NCBI RefSeq assembly: GCF_025264625.1
Contig: NZ_CP093313.1
Location: 3,348,001 to 3,412,000 of the forward strand
Length of the DNA: 64,000 bases
Source of the DNA: Occallatibacter riparius
Lineage (GTDB): Bacteria; Acidobacteriota; Terriglobia; Terriglobales; Acidobacteriaceae
Direction of reading: 5' to 3'
In this document: one piece after another, positions 1-7,773 of the stretch
Numbering within the stretch: position 1 is the first letter of the stretch
Layout of the letters: every line of letters starts with the position of its first letter
Made by a program: the position numbers and the translations under genes
Notes under the pieces: model-generated
Seen by the model: the letters and a program-made list of their open reading frames with translations, nothing else
Told to the model about the DNA's origin: nothing
The model's database searches: none

Positions 1-332
1 TGACACTGGTGCTGGTGAAGGTGGCGGTCGGGAACTGAGCGACGTCGAAGTAGTTCGGGCTCTTGAGGTCGTTGTCGCGAGGCTGAACGCCGGTATCGAT
101 GGTGGTGGTATCGATGGTGACCGAGACGGTGGACTTGGTGATGTCGGAGTCGTTGAGAGTAATGGCGCCCTTGAGGCCGCCGAAGTGGCCGTTCACGTTG
201 GACAGGGTCAGATGTTTGACGGTGAAGTTGACGCTGCTGTGCATCGGATCGATGTTCCAGGTGGAGGTCTGAGCCGCGGCGAAGGGAGCGGCGAGGGCAA
301 GAGCGCCGAGCGTGAGAGCAAGACGATGCATG
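1..332 (-). CDS. YceI-family periplasmic protein (C-terminus beyond window edge)
   Basis: The reverse strand reads a protein beginning MHRLALTLGALALAAPFAAAQ, a typical Sec signal peptide. It is followed by TSTWNIDPMHSSVNFTVKH, the hallmark start of the YceI-like lipocalin-fold family, and later by LKSPNYFDVAQFP, also characteristic. YceI proteins bind polyisoprenoid-type lipids in the periplasm, but the ligand in this lineage is not established. The ATG at 332 is preceded by AAAGGA at good spacing, which decides the start. About 110 residues are present of a usual 180-200, and the rest lies left of base 1. It is transcribed divergently from the exopolysaccharide operon. Confidence 0.9.
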
Positions 333-593
333 GGGAAATCCTTTCAATGAAGTCCACGTGGGCCGGTGCTTGGAGCGTTCCCACGGATTGCGTGAACGAG
401 GAAGAAAGCCGCGCGAGGGCGGGGGAAGGGGAAGCGCTCACAGAAAGGATGCCACCGGGCAGTTGTTTGTTGCAACAACTATTTTGTGAGGGGTGTGTTT
501 CGCAGGAAATCCGGGAAGAGGTGATGGTGATTTGCAGGGTGGATCAGGGACGCGGGCGGGGTGAGCCTTCAACGTGAAACGCGAGTAACCATT

Positions 594-623
594 ACCTCGG
601 GTGCCGAGGTACTTAGCACTAAG
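594..623. promoter_or_regulatory. Two adjacent palindromes, candidate operator
   Basis: ACCTCGG at 594-600 and CCGAGGT at 604-610 form a perfect 7-base inverted repeat with a 3-base centre. CTTAG at 612-616 and CTAAG at 619-623 form a second one with a 2-base centre, one base further on. They end 6 bases before the predicted -35 element, the usual place for an activator or an overlapping repressor. The function is inferred from position only. There is no T-run, so a terminator is unlikely. Confidence 0.45.
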
Positions 624-629
624 GTGGAA

Positions 630-658
630 TTGAGGACCTCTGGGCAGGTTCCTATGAT
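630..658 (+). promoter_or_regulatory. Predicted sigma-70 promoter of the exopolysaccharide operon
   Basis: TTGAGG at 630-635 and TATGAT at 653-658 are separated by exactly 17 bases, close to the TTGACA/TATAAT consensus. Transcription would start near 665, about 185 bases before the GTG start at 849. Two palindromes lie just upstream. Confidence 0.5.
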
Positions 659-848
659 CCCTATATTGCAATCATCATTCTTAGCCGCGTATGCGGCCTG
701 GAGCATTCGGAACGATTTGCGGTGCAAGCCGACGTGCGGCCGAAGAACGCGGCGCAGTCCAGACGAGAGCATTCAAGGCACCCGCACAGGCCAACCATGG
801 AACGCGCAGCAGGCGCGATGCGATTAGTAAAGTTGCTGGAGATGGTTT

Positions 849-2006
849 GTGAGATCAGTGCGCGTTGAAGATTCCCCGAGGCGAACGAATCCGGTGCTGG
901 AAGCGCTGGCCGGGGACCAGCGGGAGACGCTTGGGGAGAATTCGTTCCGGCGGATGATTGCCGTGGAGCGGAAACGGAGCGAGCGATCGAAGGAGCCGTT
1001 CCTGCTGCTGCTGGTGGAACTGGGCGACGAGCAGGAGCCGAAAGACAACCGGAAGGTGCTGGAACGGATGCTGGAGGCTCTGCGGTTGTGCAGCCGGGAG
1101 ACCGACGTCATTGGTTGGTACAAGGAGCACAGTGCGATTGGGGTGATGTTCACGGGCCTGGTTGTGAAGGACAAGGACCTGATCCGGTCGACGCTGCTCT
1201 CACGCGTGAGCGACCTGCTGAGGAATGAGCTGACGTTCGACCAGTTCGACGAGGTGCGGCTGTCGTTCCATTTCTTTCCAGATGCGTGGGATCACGAGAA
1301 GGACGGCGATGGGCCCACGAATGTGACGCTGTATCCGGACCTGATGAATCCGCCGGCGAAAAAGAAGTCGCTGCTGATGATGAAGCGGGCGATCGATGTT
1401 GTGGCGAGCGGACTGGGGCTGCTGGTGCTGTCGCCGGTGTTTGCGGCGATTGCGATTTTGATCAAGCTGACGTCGAAGGGGCCGGTGCTCTTCAAGCAGC
1501 AGCGCGTGGGTCAGTACGGAAAGCTGTTTACGGTTTTGAAGTTCCGCTCGATGTTTGTGAACAACGATCACAGCGTGCACCAGGAGTATGTGACGAAGCT
1601 GATCGCGAACCAGGCGCAGCGGCACGGGGCAACGGGCGCGGGCGATGGGGTGTACAAGCTGACAAACGATCGCCGGATCACGCCGCTGGGAGAGTTTCTG
1701 CGGCGGACGAGCCTGGACGAGCTTCCGCAGATTTTCAATGTGTTACTCGGGGAGATGTCGCTGGTGGGACCGCGTCCGGCGATTCCTTACGAATTGGCTG
1801 CGTACCAGACATGGCACAGACGGCGGATTCTGGAGGCGAAGCCTGGGATTACCGGCCTGTGGCAGGTGACGGGGCGGAGCCTGGTGAAGTTCGACGATAT
1901 GGTGCGGCTCGATTTGCGCTACGCAAATTCGTGGTCGCTTTGGCTGGATCTTTGGATTCTGGTGCGCACGCCCATGGCAGTGATTCGAGGTTCGGGCGCC
2001 TATTAA
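849..2006 (+). CDS. Polyprenyl-phosphate sugar-1-phosphate transferase with N-terminal GGDEF-like domain
   Basis: This is the initiating enzyme of polysaccharide synthesis: it moves a sugar-1-phosphate from a nucleotide sugar onto the undecaprenyl-phosphate carrier. Residues from about 175 to 385 are a bacterial sugar-transferase domain: a hydrophobic anchor after MKRAIDVV, then FKQQRVG, KFRSM, TSLDELPQ, SLVGPRP and KPGITGLWQV. Residues 1-150 are unlike the membrane domain of WcaJ/WbaP enzymes. They resemble a degenerate GGDEF-type fold (ERKRSERSKEPFLLLLVEL and the following alternating pattern) with no GGDEF motif. The GTG start at 849 has GGAG a few bases upstream. It opens the operon. The sugar substrate cannot be told from sequence. 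Confidence 0.9.
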   Translation: MRSVRVEDSPRRTNPVLEALAGDQRETLGENSFRRMIAVERKRSERSKEPFLLLLVELGDEQEPKDNRKVLERMLEALRLCSRETDVIGWYKEHSAIGVMFTGLVVKDKDLIRSTLLSRVSDLLRNELTFDQFDEVRLSFHFFPDAWDHEKDGDGPTNVTLYPDLMNPPAKKKSLLMMKRAIDVVASGLGLLVLSPVFAAIAILIKLTSKGPVLFKQQRVGQYGKLFTVLKFRSMFVNNDHSVHQEYVTKLIANQAQRHGATGAGDGVYKLTNDRRITPLGEFLRRTSLDELPQIFNVLLGEMSLVGPRPAIPYELAAYQTWHRRRILEAKPGITGLWQVTGRSLVKFDDMVRLDLRYANSWSLWLDLWILVRTPMAVIRGSGAY

Positions 2007-2123
2007 GCAAGAGACGGGCGCCTCTGCTGCACTTCTCCTAACTCCTAGCGTCTTGATCAGTTTGCGGACTCGAGAGATCGAGCCCTTTTCGACCTAGCCG
2101 AGCTCAGCGGCGCTTGACGGATA

Positions 2124-2146
2124 GTGATGCGGGTCACCCCGCTCAC
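2124..2146 (+). other. Hairpin in the gap after the sugar transferase
   Basis: GTGA plus GCGGG pairs with CCCGC plus TCAC around a 4-base loop, with one bulged T. The bases after it are T-rich but not a clean U-run. It may cause partial termination or protect the RNA end, setting the level of the downstream genes. It sits in the only gap above 200 bases in the operon. Confidence 0.3.
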
Positions 2147-2216
2147 TAACTCTTCTTCTGTGATCCAAATAGAGGCATATACTGCCCTGTGAAAACCTTG
2201 AAAGCACGGTGAGCCG

Positions 2217-3215
2217 GTGAATTTTGGCGTGATCGGTTATGGCTACTGGGGACCGAACGTCGTGAGGAATCTTGCGACGCTGGAGGGGACCCAGGTGTTG
2301 GCCATTGCGGACCTGGATGCAGGGGCGCGGCAACGGGCGCAGCGCGCGTATCCGGCGATTCACGTGACGGCGGACGCGCGGGAGGTGCTGACATCGACAA
2401 AGATCGATGCGATCGCGGTGATTTCGCCGGTGTGGACGCATTATGAGCTGACGAAGGCGGCGCTCGAAAACGGCAAGCATGTGTTTGTCGAAAAGCCGTT
2501 TACGGCTAACACGGCGCAAGGGCAGGAACTGGTGGAATTGGCGGAGAAGCGCAACCTGAAGATCATGGTGGATCACACGTTCCTATTTACGGGGGCGGTG
2601 AAGAAGATCAGCCAGTTGATCGATGAGGGGGCGCTGGGGAAGCTGTACTACTACGATTCGACGCGCGTGAACCTGGGGCTGCTGCAGCATGACGTGAATG
2701 TGCTGTGGGATTTGGCGCCGCACGATTTGTCGATCATGGATCACCTGATCAAGGAGACGCCCGAGGCCGTCGTTGCCACAGGAGAGAAGCACCTGAACGA
2801 CTATGAAGACGTGGCGTATATGACGTTGTACTTCCCGGGAAAGACGATTGCGCACATCAACGTGAACTGGCTTTCTCCAGTGAAGGTGCGGATGACGCTG
2901 ATTGGCGGGGAGAGGAAGATGGTGGTGTGGAACGACCTGGTGGCTGATGAGAAGGTCAGGGTGTACGACCGGGGCGTGCAGACGACGACGCAGGAAGGCA
3001 TGTATAAGCTGCTGGTGAATTACCGGTCGGGTGATATGTATGCGCCGCGGATTGAACCGGCAGAAGCGCTGACGCAGGAGCTCAAGTATTTTGTGGATTG
3101 CATCACAACGGGAACGGATCCGATTAATGACGGGCGGGCCGGGCTGCGGGTGGTGAGGATGCTGGAAGCAGCGACGAAGTCGCTGAGCACACGAGGATCG
3201 CTGGTGAAGCTATGA
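2217..3215 (+). CDS. Gfo/Idh/MocA-family nucleotide-sugar oxidoreductase (WbpB-like)
   Basis: This is a 332-residue NAD(P)-dependent sugar dehydrogenase. The N-terminus MNFGVIGYGYWGPNVVRNL is a Rossmann GxGxxG site. EKP at residues 92-94 is the family motif carrying the catalytic lysine, and H169 in PHDLSIMDH fits the second conserved site. Together with the next gene (acetyltransferase plus aminotransferase) it resembles the WbpB-WbpE-WbpD set, which oxidises the 3-position of a UDP-acetamido-sugar uronate, transaminates it and acetylates the new amine. The GTG at 2217 is the only well-placed start. The stop overlaps the next ATG by 4 bases. Family assignment is secure; the exact substrate is inferred. 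Confidence 0.88.
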   Translation: MNFGVIGYGYWGPNVVRNLATLEGTQVLAIADLDAGARQRAQRAYPAIHVTADAREVLTSTKIDAIAVISPVWTHYELTKAALENGKHVFVEKPFTANTAQGQELVELAEKRNLKIMVDHTFLFTGAVKKISQLIDEGALGKLYYYDSTRVNLGLLQHDVNVLWDLAPHDLSIMDHLIKETPEAVVATGEKHLNDYEDVAYMTLYFPGKTIAHINVNWLSPVKVRMTLIGGERKMVVWNDLVADEKVRVYDRGVQTTTQEGMYKLLVNYRSGDMYAPRIEPAEALTQELKYFVDCITTGTDPINDGRAGLRVVRMLEAATKSLSTRGSLVKL

Positions 3216-4924
3216 GTACATTCAACTGCATTGCGGATGACGTCAGGCTGGGTGTGGGCGTGAAGCTGGCGAAATTCATCAATTTGTATGGCTGCACGGT
3301 GGGCGACGGCACGAAGATCGGCACATTCGTGGAAATCCAGAAGAACGCCACGGTAGGCAAGAACTGCAAGATTTCAAGCCACAGCTTTTTGTGCGAGGGC
3401 GTGGAGATCGAGGACAACGTCTTTATCGGGCATGGCGTGATGTTCATCAACGATCGCTTTCCGCGGGCCACGAATGAAGACGGCAGCATGCAGACCGAGG
3501 CCGACTGGAAGGTGGAGCATACGCGAATCTGCAAGGGAGCGTCGGTTGGGTCGGGCGCGACGATCTTGTCGAATGTGACGGTGGGTGAAGGGGCGATTGT
3601 GGGCGCGGGCAGCACTGTGACGAAGGATGTTCCGGCGCATGCGATTGTGGCGGGAAATCCGGCACACGTGACACGGATGATCAAGCCGGTGGAGGAAGAC
3701 GCGAATGCGCCGGTGCCGTTTCTTGACCTGGTGACGCCGCACGTGGAGATGGAACAGGAGCTGGTGGCGGCGTTCCGGCATTGCTTGCGGACGGCGTCGT
3801 TTGTGGGCGGCTCGCCCGTGACGGAGTTTGAGAAGGCGTTTGCGGAGTTCTGCCACACCAGCGAAGCGGTTGCAGTGAACAGCGGAACGGATGCGCTGCG
3901 TTTTGCGCTGATGGCTGTGGGCGTGGGGCCGGGCGATGTTGTGGTGACGGTGCCGCATACGTTCATTGCGACGACGGAGGCGATTTCGCAGGCGGGTGCG
4001 CTGCCGGAGTTTGTGGATGTTGACGAGCGGACGTATAACTTGTCTGCCCCGGCGCTGGAGAGGTATCTGACGACCCAGTGCGAGCGCGATGCGGCGGGGC
4101 GGGTGATCAGCTTGCGCAGTGGACGCCCGGTGAAGGCAGTCGTACCGGTTCACCTTTATGGGCAGATGTCTGACATGGACGCGATCTGCGCGCTTGCGGA
4201 GCGGTACGAGCTGGTGGTGGTGGAAGACGCGTGCCAAGCGCATGGCGCTGAGTACTACTCAGCGAAGCATGGGCGGTGGGTACGAGCGGGCGAGACGGGC
4301 GCGGCAGCGGCGTTCAGTTTCTACCCGGGGAAGAACCTGGGAGCGATGGGCGAGGGCGGCGCGGCGACAACGAATGATGCCGCGGTGGCGAAGATTATGC
4401 GCCAGCTCAGGGATCACGGGCAGGCGAAGAAGTACTACCACGATATCGAGGGATACAACGGAAGACTGGACTCGATGCAGTGCGCGTTTCTGCATGCGAA
4501 GCTGCCGCACCTGGAGGGATGGAATCGGCAGCGGCGGGAGCGGGCAGCGGAGTACAAGAGGCTGCTGGCGGAGGAGAGTGGCGCAGTGCTTCCGTTTGAG
4601 CCGGAGGGCTCGCGCGGCGTGTATCACTTGTATGTTGTGCGCACGGCGGAGCGCGATGCGTTAATTGAGCATTTGAAGCACGCGGGAATTGGGACGGGCA
4701 TTCACTATCCGATCCCGCTGCACCGGCAGAAGGCGTATGCGGGGATGGGCTATGCGGAGGGTGCGTTTCCGGTGACGGAGCGCGTTGCGGCGGAGATTGT
4801 ATCGCTGCCGATGTTCCCGCAACTGACGGCGGCGCAGCAGGCACGGGTGGCGGCTGAGGTGCGCACGTTCCTGGCGAAGACGCGCGAGGATCTCGCGGTG
4901 GCTGAGACCGCGGGGCGCGTGTAG
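3212..4924 (+). CDS. Fused LbetaH N-acetyltransferase / DegT-family aminotransferase (WbpD-WbpE-like)
   Basis: Residues 1 to about 165 are a left-handed beta-helix acetyltransferase built of hexapeptide repeats (VGDGTKIGTFVEI, VGSGATILSNVTVGEGAIVGAG, ending VAGNPAHV). From about residue 169 (PFLDL) onwards it is a PLP-dependent sugar aminotransferase of the DegT/DnrJ/EryC1/StrS family, with NSGTDALRFAL for phosphate binding and K374 in YPGKNLGAMG as the expected PLP lysine. At 570 residues the two domains add to normal full lengths, so this is a true fusion. It would aminate and then N-acetylate the keto-sugar made by the preceding enzyme. The domain order is the reverse of the reaction order. 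Confidence 0.9.
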   Translation: MSTFNCIADDVRLGVGVKLAKFINLYGCTVGDGTKIGTFVEIQKNATVGKNCKISSHSFLCEGVEIEDNVFIGHGVMFINDRFPRATNEDGSMQTEADWKVEHTRICKGASVGSGATILSNVTVGEGAIVGAGSTVTKDVPAHAIVAGNPAHVTRMIKPVEEDANAPVPFLDLVTPHVEMEQELVAAFRHCLRTASFVGGSPVTEFEKAFAEFCHTSEAVAVNSGTDALRFALMAVGVGPGDVVVTVPHTFIATTEAISQAGALPEFVDVDERTYNLSAPALERYLTTQCERDAAGRVISLRSGRPVKAVVPVHLYGQMSDMDAICALAERYELVVVEDACQAHGAEYYSAKHGRWVRAGETGAAAAFSFYPGKNLGAMGEGGAATTNDAAVAKIMRQLRDHGQAKKYYHDIEGYNGRLDSMQCAFLHAKLPHLEGWNRQRRERAAEYKRLLAEESGAVLPFEPEGSRGVYHLYVVRTAERDALIEHLKHAGIGTGIHYPIPLHRQKAYAGMGYAEGAFPVTERVAAEIVSLPMFPQLTAAQQARVAAEVRTFLAKTREDLAVAETAGRV

Positions 4925-4933
4925 GTGTTGCCG

Positions 4934-5899
4934 ATGATGGACGAACTTCAACTCGAGGCCAGGTCGGCGGGATCCGGCTTGGCGGCTTACGTGCTGGTGA
5001 CTCCGGCGCGCAACGAGGCGCAGTTCATCGGGCAGACGATTGAGGCGGTGGTTGCGCAGACGGTAAGGCCGCTGAAGTGGGCGATTGTGAGCGATGGGTC
5101 TACCGATGGAACCGACGAGATTGTGAGCCGCTACGCCGCGGAACATGCGTGGATTGAACTCGTGCGCATGCCGGAGCGGACGGAGCGGCATTTCGCCGGA
5201 AAGGCGCTGGCGGTGCGTGCCGGCGCGGAGCGCATGGTGGGGTTGCCGTACGAGGTGATTGCGAGCCTCGACGGCGATATTGCGTTTGAGGCGGATCATT
5301 TCGAATTCTTGCTGCGGAAGCTGAAAGGCGATGCGCGGCTGGGTATAGTGGGAACCCCTTATCGCGATACGGCGAACGAGACTTATGATTTTCGGTTTGT
5401 GAGCACGGATCATGTGTCGGGTGCGTGCCAGGTGTTCCGGCGGACGTGCTGGGAGGAGATCGGCGGATACGCGCTGTCGAAGGGCGGGGCGATCGATTCG
5501 ATTGCGACGCTGACGGCGCGCAGCAAGGGCTGGAAGACGCGGACGTTCCCGGAGAAGATGGCGCTGCATCATCGCGTGGTTGGCACGGCGGAGAACAGCC
5601 AGATGAAGTCGCGGTTCATCCTGGGCAAGCGGGATTGGATGGTGGGCAACAGCGCGGTGTGGCAGTTGTTCCGGGGACTTCGCCAGATGACGCAGCGGCC
5701 TTATGTGGTGCGCGGAGCCGCGGTTATGGCTGGATATGTGTGGGCGGCGTGTACGGGTGTGGAGAGGCCGGTGCCGGCGGAACTGCGGGCGCTTCGGCGC
5801 AAGGAACAGATGGAGCAGCTGGGGAGGTTCTTCCGCGGAAAGACCGGCGCGGAGAGTGCTGCAAACACCGGCGAACACAGCACACAGGCGGCGCGATGA
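4934..5899 (+). CDS. Family 2 glycosyltransferase
   Basis: This is a GT-A fold glycosyltransferase. VLVTPARNEAQFIGQTIEAVVAQT opens the nucleotide-sugar domain, VSDGSTDGT is the family 2 signature, and SLDGDIAF is the DxD-like metal site. C-terminal helices contain one weakly hydrophobic stretch. It should add one sugar to the lipid-linked repeat unit on the cytoplasmic face. A GTG at 4925 directly after the previous stop is possible, but the ATG at 4934 has TAGGTG at better spacing. Donor and acceptor are unknown. Confidence 0.85.
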   Translation: MMDELQLEARSAGSGLAAYVLVTPARNEAQFIGQTIEAVVAQTVRPLKWAIVSDGSTDGTDEIVSRYAAEHAWIELVRMPERTERHFAGKALAVRAGAERMVGLPYEVIASLDGDIAFEADHFEFLLRKLKGDARLGIVGTPYRDTANETYDFRFVSTDHVSGACQVFRRTCWEEIGGYALSKGGAIDSIATLTARSKGWKTRTFPEKMALHHRVVGTAENSQMKSRFILGKRDWMVGNSAVWQLFRGLRQMTQRPYVVRGAAVMAGYVWAACTGVERPVPAELRALRRKEQMEQLGRFFRGKTGAESAANTGEHSTQAAR

Positions 5900-5965
5900 G
5901 CACCTGCGGTGCGGCTGGCCGCGGCTTCGCCGCCAGTGGCCGATTGAGGATTGTGGTTTCCCTCC

Positions 5966-5989
5966 CTCGCGACAGAAAGAAATCGCGAG
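5966..5989. repeat. Perfect inverted repeat, REP-like
   Basis: CTCGCGA and TCGCGAG flank a 10-base centre, and the outer CCCT and AGGG bases extend the symmetry imperfectly. It sits in the 119-base gap between two glycosyltransferase genes. Its form suggests a dispersed REP-type element or an RNA-stabilising hairpin. Only one copy was noticed here, so the repeat identity is unproven. Confidence 0.4.
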
Positions 5990-6018
5990 CATAGGGCACG
6001 GGAGATTCTGGGTAGATT

Positions 6019-7758
6019 ATGGGGCGGGGAGTTCAGATTTCGGCGGCGAGTGTGGAAGGGATTCCGCATGCGGCCGAACCGCGCTCGACGATTATTGTGA
6101 ACGCCGATGACTGGGGCATGCGACTGAAGGCGACGGATCGCATTCTGGATTGCGTTCGGCATGGGTCGGTGTCGTCCACGAGCGCGATGGTGTTCATGGA
6201 GGATTCAGAACGCGGCGCGGAGCTTGCGCGCGAGTATGGCGTGGATGCGGGACTGCATTTGAATCTTACGGAGGCGTTTACGGCGAAGGATGTTCCGGCG
6301 CGGTTGCGCGAGGAGCACGTGAAGCTGATGCGGTTTCTGCGCAAAGGACGGCGTGGGAAGGTGGTTCCGAATCCGCTGCTGGCTGGAGCGTTCGAGTACG
6401 TGGTGAAGGAGCAGCTGGAGGAATTCGAGCGGCTGTATGGCGCAAAGGCGCGGCACATCGACGGGCATCATCATGCGCATCTTGCGGCAAACGTGCGCGG
6501 GCAGAAGTTGCTGCCGCAGGGAACCATGGTGCGGCGGAATTTTACGTTTGCGGCGGGCGAGAAGAGCTGGCTGAAGCTGCGCGTGCGCGCGTTCCAAGAC
6601 AGGCAACTGGCGCGGCGTCATTCGATGACGGAGTATTTTTTCGACATTGCGCCGTTGGAGGAGACGAGGCTGCGCCGGGTGCTGGAACTCGCGCGGACGG
6701 CGGATGTGGAGATCGAGTGCCATCCGGAGCGCGATGCGGAGTACGACTTCCTGATGAGCGACGGACTGGCGTGGCTGGGCTATGCGGTGACGGTAACGCA
6801 GGGATATCGGCTGCGCGGGAGCCATGTGTCGAATGCACGCGTGCGTGAAGAGGATGCGGTGAAGACGCCGCATGTCGCTGTGTGCATCTGCACGTATAAG
6901 CGGCCCGCGGAGCTGAAGCGGCTGCTAAGGGATCTTGACCGGCAGAAGACCGATGGGTTGTTCACCTATTCGGTTGTGGTGGCGGACAACGATGCGGCGC
7001 GATCGGGAGAGACCGCGGTTGAAGAGATGCGGGGCGCGATGCGGGTTCCGGTGAAGTATTGCGCGGAGCCTGAGAAGGGAATTGCGAGAGCGCGAAACCG
7101 GGTGATTGGAAGTGCGGATGGGGATTACTTCGCGCTGATTGATGACGATGAGTTTCCCGAGCCGGACTGGCTGCTGACCCTCCTGAAGAGGTGCAGAGAA
7201 TATGGCGTGGATGGCGTGCTCGGGCCAGTGAAGCGGTATCTCGACGACGGTGCGCCGCAGTGGCTGAAGCGGAGTTCGTTGTACGATCGCGCAGTGCAGC
7301 CCACGGGGAAGGAAGTGGAGTGGCGCGGCGCGAGGACCGGCAATGCACTGCTGAAGAGCGCGGTTTTTGCCGGCAATGAGCAGCCGTTCGACGTGAAGTT
7401 TGCGGCGGGCGAGGACCAGGATTTCTTTCGCAAGAAGATTGAGGAAGGACGGCGGTTCGTGTGGGTGTCGGACGCCGTGGTGTGGGAAGAGCTTCCGCCG
7501 GCGCGGTGGAAGCGCAGCTACTTTCTGCGGAAGGCGATGCTTTATGGATCGTATGCGGCGAAGCAGCCGGACTGCGGCGCGAAGAGCGTGTTGAAGTCGC
7601 TGGTTGCCATGCCGTTGTATACGCTGGCGCTGCCGTTCGCGCTGCTGGCGGGGCAGCACCGGTTTATGACACTGCTGGTGAAGTTATGCGATCACCTTGG
7701 CAAGCTACTTTCGCTGATGGGGATCAGACCGTTTCACGATGAGCATGTAAGCGAATAG
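6019..7758 (+). CDS. Fusion of YdjC/ChbG-type carbohydrate deacetylase and family 2 glycosyltransferase
   Basis: Residues from about 23 to 260 match the YdjC/ChbG carbohydrate deacetylase fold. The metal ligands are visible: D30-D31 in NADDWG, the histidine of HLNLTE and the histidines of DGHHHAH. Members remove N-acetyl groups from oligosaccharides such as chitobiose. From about residue 285 (VAVCICTYKRP) a complete GT2 domain follows, with VVVADNDA and IDDDEFPEPDW as donor-site motifs, then a hydrophobic C-terminus. The whole is 579 residues in one uninterrupted frame. One polypeptide could therefore add a sugar and deacetylate it or its neighbour. The coupling is inference; both domains are clear. 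Confidence 0.85.
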   Translation: MGRGVQISAASVEGIPHAAEPRSTIIVNADDWGMRLKATDRILDCVRHGSVSSTSAMVFMEDSERGAELAREYGVDAGLHLNLTEAFTAKDVPARLREEHVKLMRFLRKGRRGKVVPNPLLAGAFEYVVKEQLEEFERLYGAKARHIDGHHHAHLAANVRGQKLLPQGTMVRRNFTFAAGEKSWLKLRVRAFQDRQLARRHSMTEYFFDIAPLEETRLRRVLELARTADVEIECHPERDAEYDFLMSDGLAWLGYAVTVTQGYRLRGSHVSNARVREEDAVKTPHVAVCICTYKRPAELKRLLRDLDRQKTDGLFTYSVVVADNDAARSGETAVEEMRGAMRVPVKYCAEPEKGIARARNRVIGSADGDYFALIDDDEFPEPDWLLTLLKRCREYGVDGVLGPVKRYLDDGAPQWLKRSSLYDRAVQPTGKEVEWRGARTGNALLKSAVFAGNEQPFDVKFAAGEDQDFFRKKIEEGRRFVWVSDAVVWEELPPARWKRSYFLRKAMLYGSYAAKQPDCGAKSVLKSLVAMPLYTLALPFALLAGQHRFMTLLVKLCDHLGKLLSLMGIRPFHDEHVSE

Positions 7759-7773
7759 AAAAGGGCCCGAGGC

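Larger units (their letters stand above)
333..848. other. Intergenic region between yceI-like gene and exopolysaccharide operon
   Basis: This 516-base stretch has no convincing gene; the short frames through it lack a ribosome site and coding character. It must hold the divergent yceI promoter. It also contains two adjacent palindromes at 594-623 and a consensus-like sigma-70 promoter at 630-658 pointing at the exopolysaccharide operon, implying a 5' leader of about 185 bases. Confidence 0.6.

Noticed and set aside
4661..5992. 443-residue open frame on the minus strand
   Set aside because: It is antisense to the fused aminotransferase and the GT2 gene. It is Arg/His-rich with no motif, a typical shadow.
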